Assembly: GCA_020721485.1 (NCBI GenBank)
Contig: DYMR01000013.1
Location: forward strand, 1-17,957
Origin: Halothiobacillus neapolitanus
Lineage (GTDB): Bacteria; Pseudomonadota; Gammaproteobacteria; Halothiobacillales; Halothiobacillaceae
DNA length: 17,957 nt
Direction of reading: 5' to 3'
In this document: positions 16,390 through 17,957 of the stretch, piece after piece
Layout: each line of letters opens with the position of its first letter
Numbering within the stretch: position 1 is the first letter of the stretch
The notes under the pieces: generated by a model
The model's database searches: none
The model's input: only the letters and a program-made list of their open reading frames with translations
Told to the model about the DNA's origin: nothing
Translations under genes and position numbers: made by a program

Positions 16390-17094
16390 ATGACCGCCTT
16401 CCGCCCACGCATCTATGTCGCCTTGGATTTTGCCGATCCGCAGGCCGCGCAGTCGCTGGTGGCGCAGCTCGATCCCCGTGAATGCGGGGTGAAGGTCGGC
16501 AAAGAACTGTTCACCCGCACCGGCGCCGAGTGGGTGCGGGCGTTGGTTGGGCAGGGATTTTCGGTCTTTCTCGATCTCAAATTTCACGATATTCCCCATA
16601 CGGTGGCGCAGGCCTGCCAGGCCGCTGCCGATTTGGGGGTGCGCATCGTGAATGTCCATGCCAGCGGTGGTCGCGCGATGCTGGCCGCCGCCCGCCGTGC
16701 GGTGCCAGTGGCGCCCGATGCGCCGGCGCTGATTGCCGTCACGGTACTGACTTCGATGGATCAAGCGGCTTTGGCGGAAGTGGGCATTGCCCGCCCGCTG
16801 CCGGAGCATGTGGCCGCCTTGGCGCAACTGGCCGCTGACGAAGGCTTGGATGGCGTGGTGTGCTCCGCATGGGAAGCCGCGCGGATGCGCTCCGTGTTCG
16901 CGCAGACGGATCCGTGGATCGTTACCCCAGGGATTCGCCCGGAAGGCAGCGCCGTGGACGACCAAGCCCGCATCATGACGCCGCGCGAGGCGCTACTGGC
17001 GGGCGCCAGTGAGTTGGTTATTGGTCGCCCGATTACCCGCGCCGACGACCCGGCGGCGGCAGTGCGCGCCATTTTGTCCAGTATTCCGACTTAA
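16390..17094 (+). CDS. pyrF: Orotidine 5'-phosphate decarboxylase
   Basis: A 234-residue TIM-barrel enzyme that removes CO2 from OMP to make UMP, the last step of pyrimidine synthesis. It begins with a barrel strand YVALDFA (Asp13), then KVGKELF (Lys38). The catalytic cluster [11 protein letters not shown] has Asp62, Lys64 and Asp67, the Lys-Asp-Lys-Asp array of the family. The phosphate-gripper and C-terminal part VTPGIRP (with the following Asp pair) and [12 protein letters not shown] are present. Length agrees with E. coli PyrF (245). The ATG at 16390 is eight bases after ihfB without a clear ribosome site, so coupled translation is likely. It converges with the toxin-antitoxin pair downstream. 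Confidence 0.97.
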   Translation: MTAFRPRIYVALDFADPQAAQSLVAQLDPRECGVKVGKELFTRTGAEWVRALVGQGFSVFLDLKFHDIPHTVAQACQAAADLGVRIVNVHASGGRAMLAAARRAVPVAPDAPALIAVTVLTSMDQAALAEVGIARPLPEHVAALAQLAADEGLDGVVCSAWEAARMRSVFAQTDPWIVTPGIRPEGSAVDDQARIMTPREALLAGASELVIGRPITRADDPAAAVRAILSSIPT

Positions 17095-17133
17095 CCGGTC
17101 GATGAAACTGCGTTCAACGACCCGTTAACAGGA

Positions 17134-17165
17134 GGTTGAAGAAGACTTACCTGTCTTTTTCAACC
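17134..17165. terminator. Long stem-loop between convergent pyrF and toxin gene
   Basis: GGTTGAAGAAGAC (17134-17146) and GTCTTTTTCAACC (17153-17165) pair over 13 bp with one G-U wobble around the loop TTACCT. It begins 40 bases after the pyrF stop and 49 bases past the end of the toxin gene on the other strand, so it can serve both transcripts. A further 7-bp inverted repeat (CCCATCG 17165-17171, CGATGGG 17191-17197) overlaps its edge. Neither is followed by a T-run, so the terminator call is moderate. Confidence 0.55.
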
Positions 17166-17213
17166 CCATCGTTCCGGTATGCGCCTGTCACGATGGGCGA
17201 AAATCAAACCTCG

Positions 17214-17639
17214 TCACTGCGCGGCTTCCCACGGGTTGATGACGCTCACTCCAGCCGCTTCAAAAGGTCGGGTATCGCGGGTCGCAACGATGAAACCGTG
17301 GGCGAGCGCTATGGCTGCAATCAACGCGTCGGCTGTTTCGATAGCCAAACCGGCTGCACGGGACTTGGCGAGCAGTTCGGCGTACGCACGCGTGCAGCCC
17401 ATATCGAACGCCAGCACCCGATTGGCAAACATCGGCAGCAGGTGTTTTTCCAAGTTCGTATTCAAGCCATCGCGACGCTTACCGGCGGGCATGAGCGCGA
17501 GACCCGCGCGCAGTTCTCCTACCGTGATCGCGGACAGATACAGCGTTTCCAACGCTTGTGCGTCGAGCCAATCAATCACGCGGGCATTCGGCGCTTGGCG
17601 TTGTGGTTCCGAGATGACATTTGTGTCGAGCAGAATCAT
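17214..17639 (-). CDS. FitB/VapC-family PIN-domain ribonuclease toxin
   Basis: A 141-residue single PIN-domain protein, the probable toxin of a type II toxin-antitoxin pair; family members cleave RNA with Mg/Mn ions. It starts MILLDTNVISEPQRQAPN, and closely follows the layout of Neisseria gonorrhoeae FitB, including AITVGELRAGLALM, ETADALIAAIA, VATRDTRPF and the C-terminal INPW. The four metal-binding acids Asp5, Glu42, Asp104 and Asp122 fall at the FitB positions as I remember them. All active-site acids are present, so the toxin looks intact. The ATG at 17637-17639 overlaps the antitoxin TGA (17636-17638), so the pair is translationally coupled. Base composition is like the neighbours, with no flanking mobile element seen. 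Confidence 0.92.
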   Translation of the reverse strand: MILLDTNVISEPQRQAPNARVIDWLDAQALETLYLSAITVGELRAGLALMPAGKRRDGLNTNLEKHLLPMFANRVLAFDMGCTRAYAELLAKSRAAGLAIETADALIAAIALAHGFIVATRDTRPFEAAGVSVINPWEAAQ

Positions 17640-17893
17640 TCAAAGCTCGCTGCACGAGCAGGGGATTTGATGCGCACCTGCTCAAACAGGGCGTGTTCTT
17701 CTTCGGTCATGCCGCCAGTCTCGCGGGCGCTAGCGGCCAAGAGCGAGCCCAATTTCACGCGGTTTTCAGGTTTCGCGGCGCGCTCCAAGATGGCGCGGAT
17801 TTCGGCCTCCGTGCTGCGGCCGTGCTGAGCGGCCTGGATTCGAATGGCTCGATGTACCTCATCGGGCAGATTTCTGACATTCACATTGGCCAT
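17636..17893 (-). CDS. FitA-type ribbon-helix-helix antitoxin
   Basis: An 85-residue antitoxin upstream of the PIN toxin. Residues 1-40 form a ribbon-helix-helix DNA-binding domain: ANVNVRNLPDEVHRAIRIQA is the strand plus first helix, and GRSTEAEIRAIL is the second helix with the GRSxEAEIR signature shared with FitA. The C-terminal half (KLGSLLAASARETGG, then an acidic stretch) is the region that in FitA threads into the toxin and blocks its active site. The start at 17891-17893 is selected because GGAGAAG lies six bases upstream (plus 17900-17906); a longer frame reaching 17950 begins with TTG and runs through the promoter. By family analogy the complex represses its own promoter. Confidence 0.92.
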   Translation of the reverse strand: MANVNVRNLPDEVHRAIRIQAAQHGRSTEAEIRAILERAAKPENRVKLGSLLAASARETGGMTEEEHALFEQVRIKSPARAASFE

Positions 17894-17929
17894 TGGGTGC
17901 TTCTCCTGATCAACGCCATCAATGAGCCC

Positions 17930-17957
17930 ATTGTAGGTGAATGACATCAAGCCACAA
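17930..17957 (-). promoter_or_regulatory. Predicted promoter of the toxin-antitoxin operon
   Basis: On the minus strand TACAAT (plus 17930-17935) matches the -10 consensus at five of six bases. TTGTGG (plus 17952-17957), at the very edge of the window, is a possible -35 with a 16-base spacer but only a partial match. The start point would be about 30 bases before the antitoxin ATG. A FitA operator would be expected here, but I could not see a convincing inverted repeat inside the window. Confidence 0.4.

Noticed and set aside
17136..17828. Plus-strand frame of 230 codons opposite the toxin-antitoxin genes, with AGGAGG just before it
   Set aside because: It would start with TTG directly touching the Shine-Dalgarno sequence (no spacer), begins inside a hairpin, and lies entirely antisense to two well-recognised genes. 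The encoded sequence resembles no family I know.

Overview
The window is a GC-rich proteobacterial chromosome segment made mostly of core housekeeping genes. The order gyrA-serC-(serA)-pheA-hisC-tyrA-aroA-cmk-rpsA-ihfB is the conserved aromatic/serine/ribosomal-protein-S1 supercluster of Gamma- and Betaproteobacteria. A two-domain ArgA, an RsmJ methyltransferase and an RmpM-like OmpA protein also fit. A gammaproteobacterium, perhaps close to the beta/gamma border (for example a sulfur-oxidiser lineage), is my best guess; species cannot be read from the sequence.

Layout. Positions 1-2516 (+): the 3' end of argF, then argA and rsmJ (GTGA overlap). Positions 2515-3229 (-): an OmpA-C-domain envelope protein with its own terminator, convergent with rsmJ. 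Positions 3230-3789: a 560-base divergent intergenic region with an extended -10 promoter for gyrA and several small symmetric elements. Positions 3790-9827 (+): gyrA, serC, serA, pheA. Positions 9828-10023: a gap with a perfect hairpin, a short-loop G-quadruplex motif and a 15-base palindrome. Positions 10024-14139 (+): hisC, tyrA, aroA, cmk, tightly packed with start/stop overlaps. Positions 14140-15926: a structured leader and rpsA, closed by a terminator at 15951-15974. Positions 15975-17094: a leader with competing hairpins, then ihfB and pyrF. Positions 17214-17893 (-): a FitAB-type toxin-antitoxin pair, convergent with pyrF.

How the genes work together. SerC and SerA make serine from 3-phosphoglycerate. 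AroA makes EPSP, the precursor of chorismate. PheA (mutase/dehydratase) and TyrA (dehydrogenase) take chorismate/prephenate to the aromatic keto acids, and HisC probably transaminates them. Cmk, S1 and IHF-beta supply nucleotide recycling, translation initiation and nucleoid architecture; PyrF makes UMP. ArgF and ArgA belong to arginine synthesis.

I saw no CRISPR array, prophage, transposase, rRNA or tRNA, and no clear new multi-gene system. The most unusual points are regulatory or local: the G4/hairpin element between pheA and hisC, the mutually exclusive hairpins before ihfB, a (His-Ala)n hexamer-repeat extension on RsmJ, the insertion of a divergent SerA whose catalytic Glu position looks like Asn, and the hairpin-rich 3' UTR of ompA. 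All coordinates, motifs and pairings were read by eye; no search or folding program was run.
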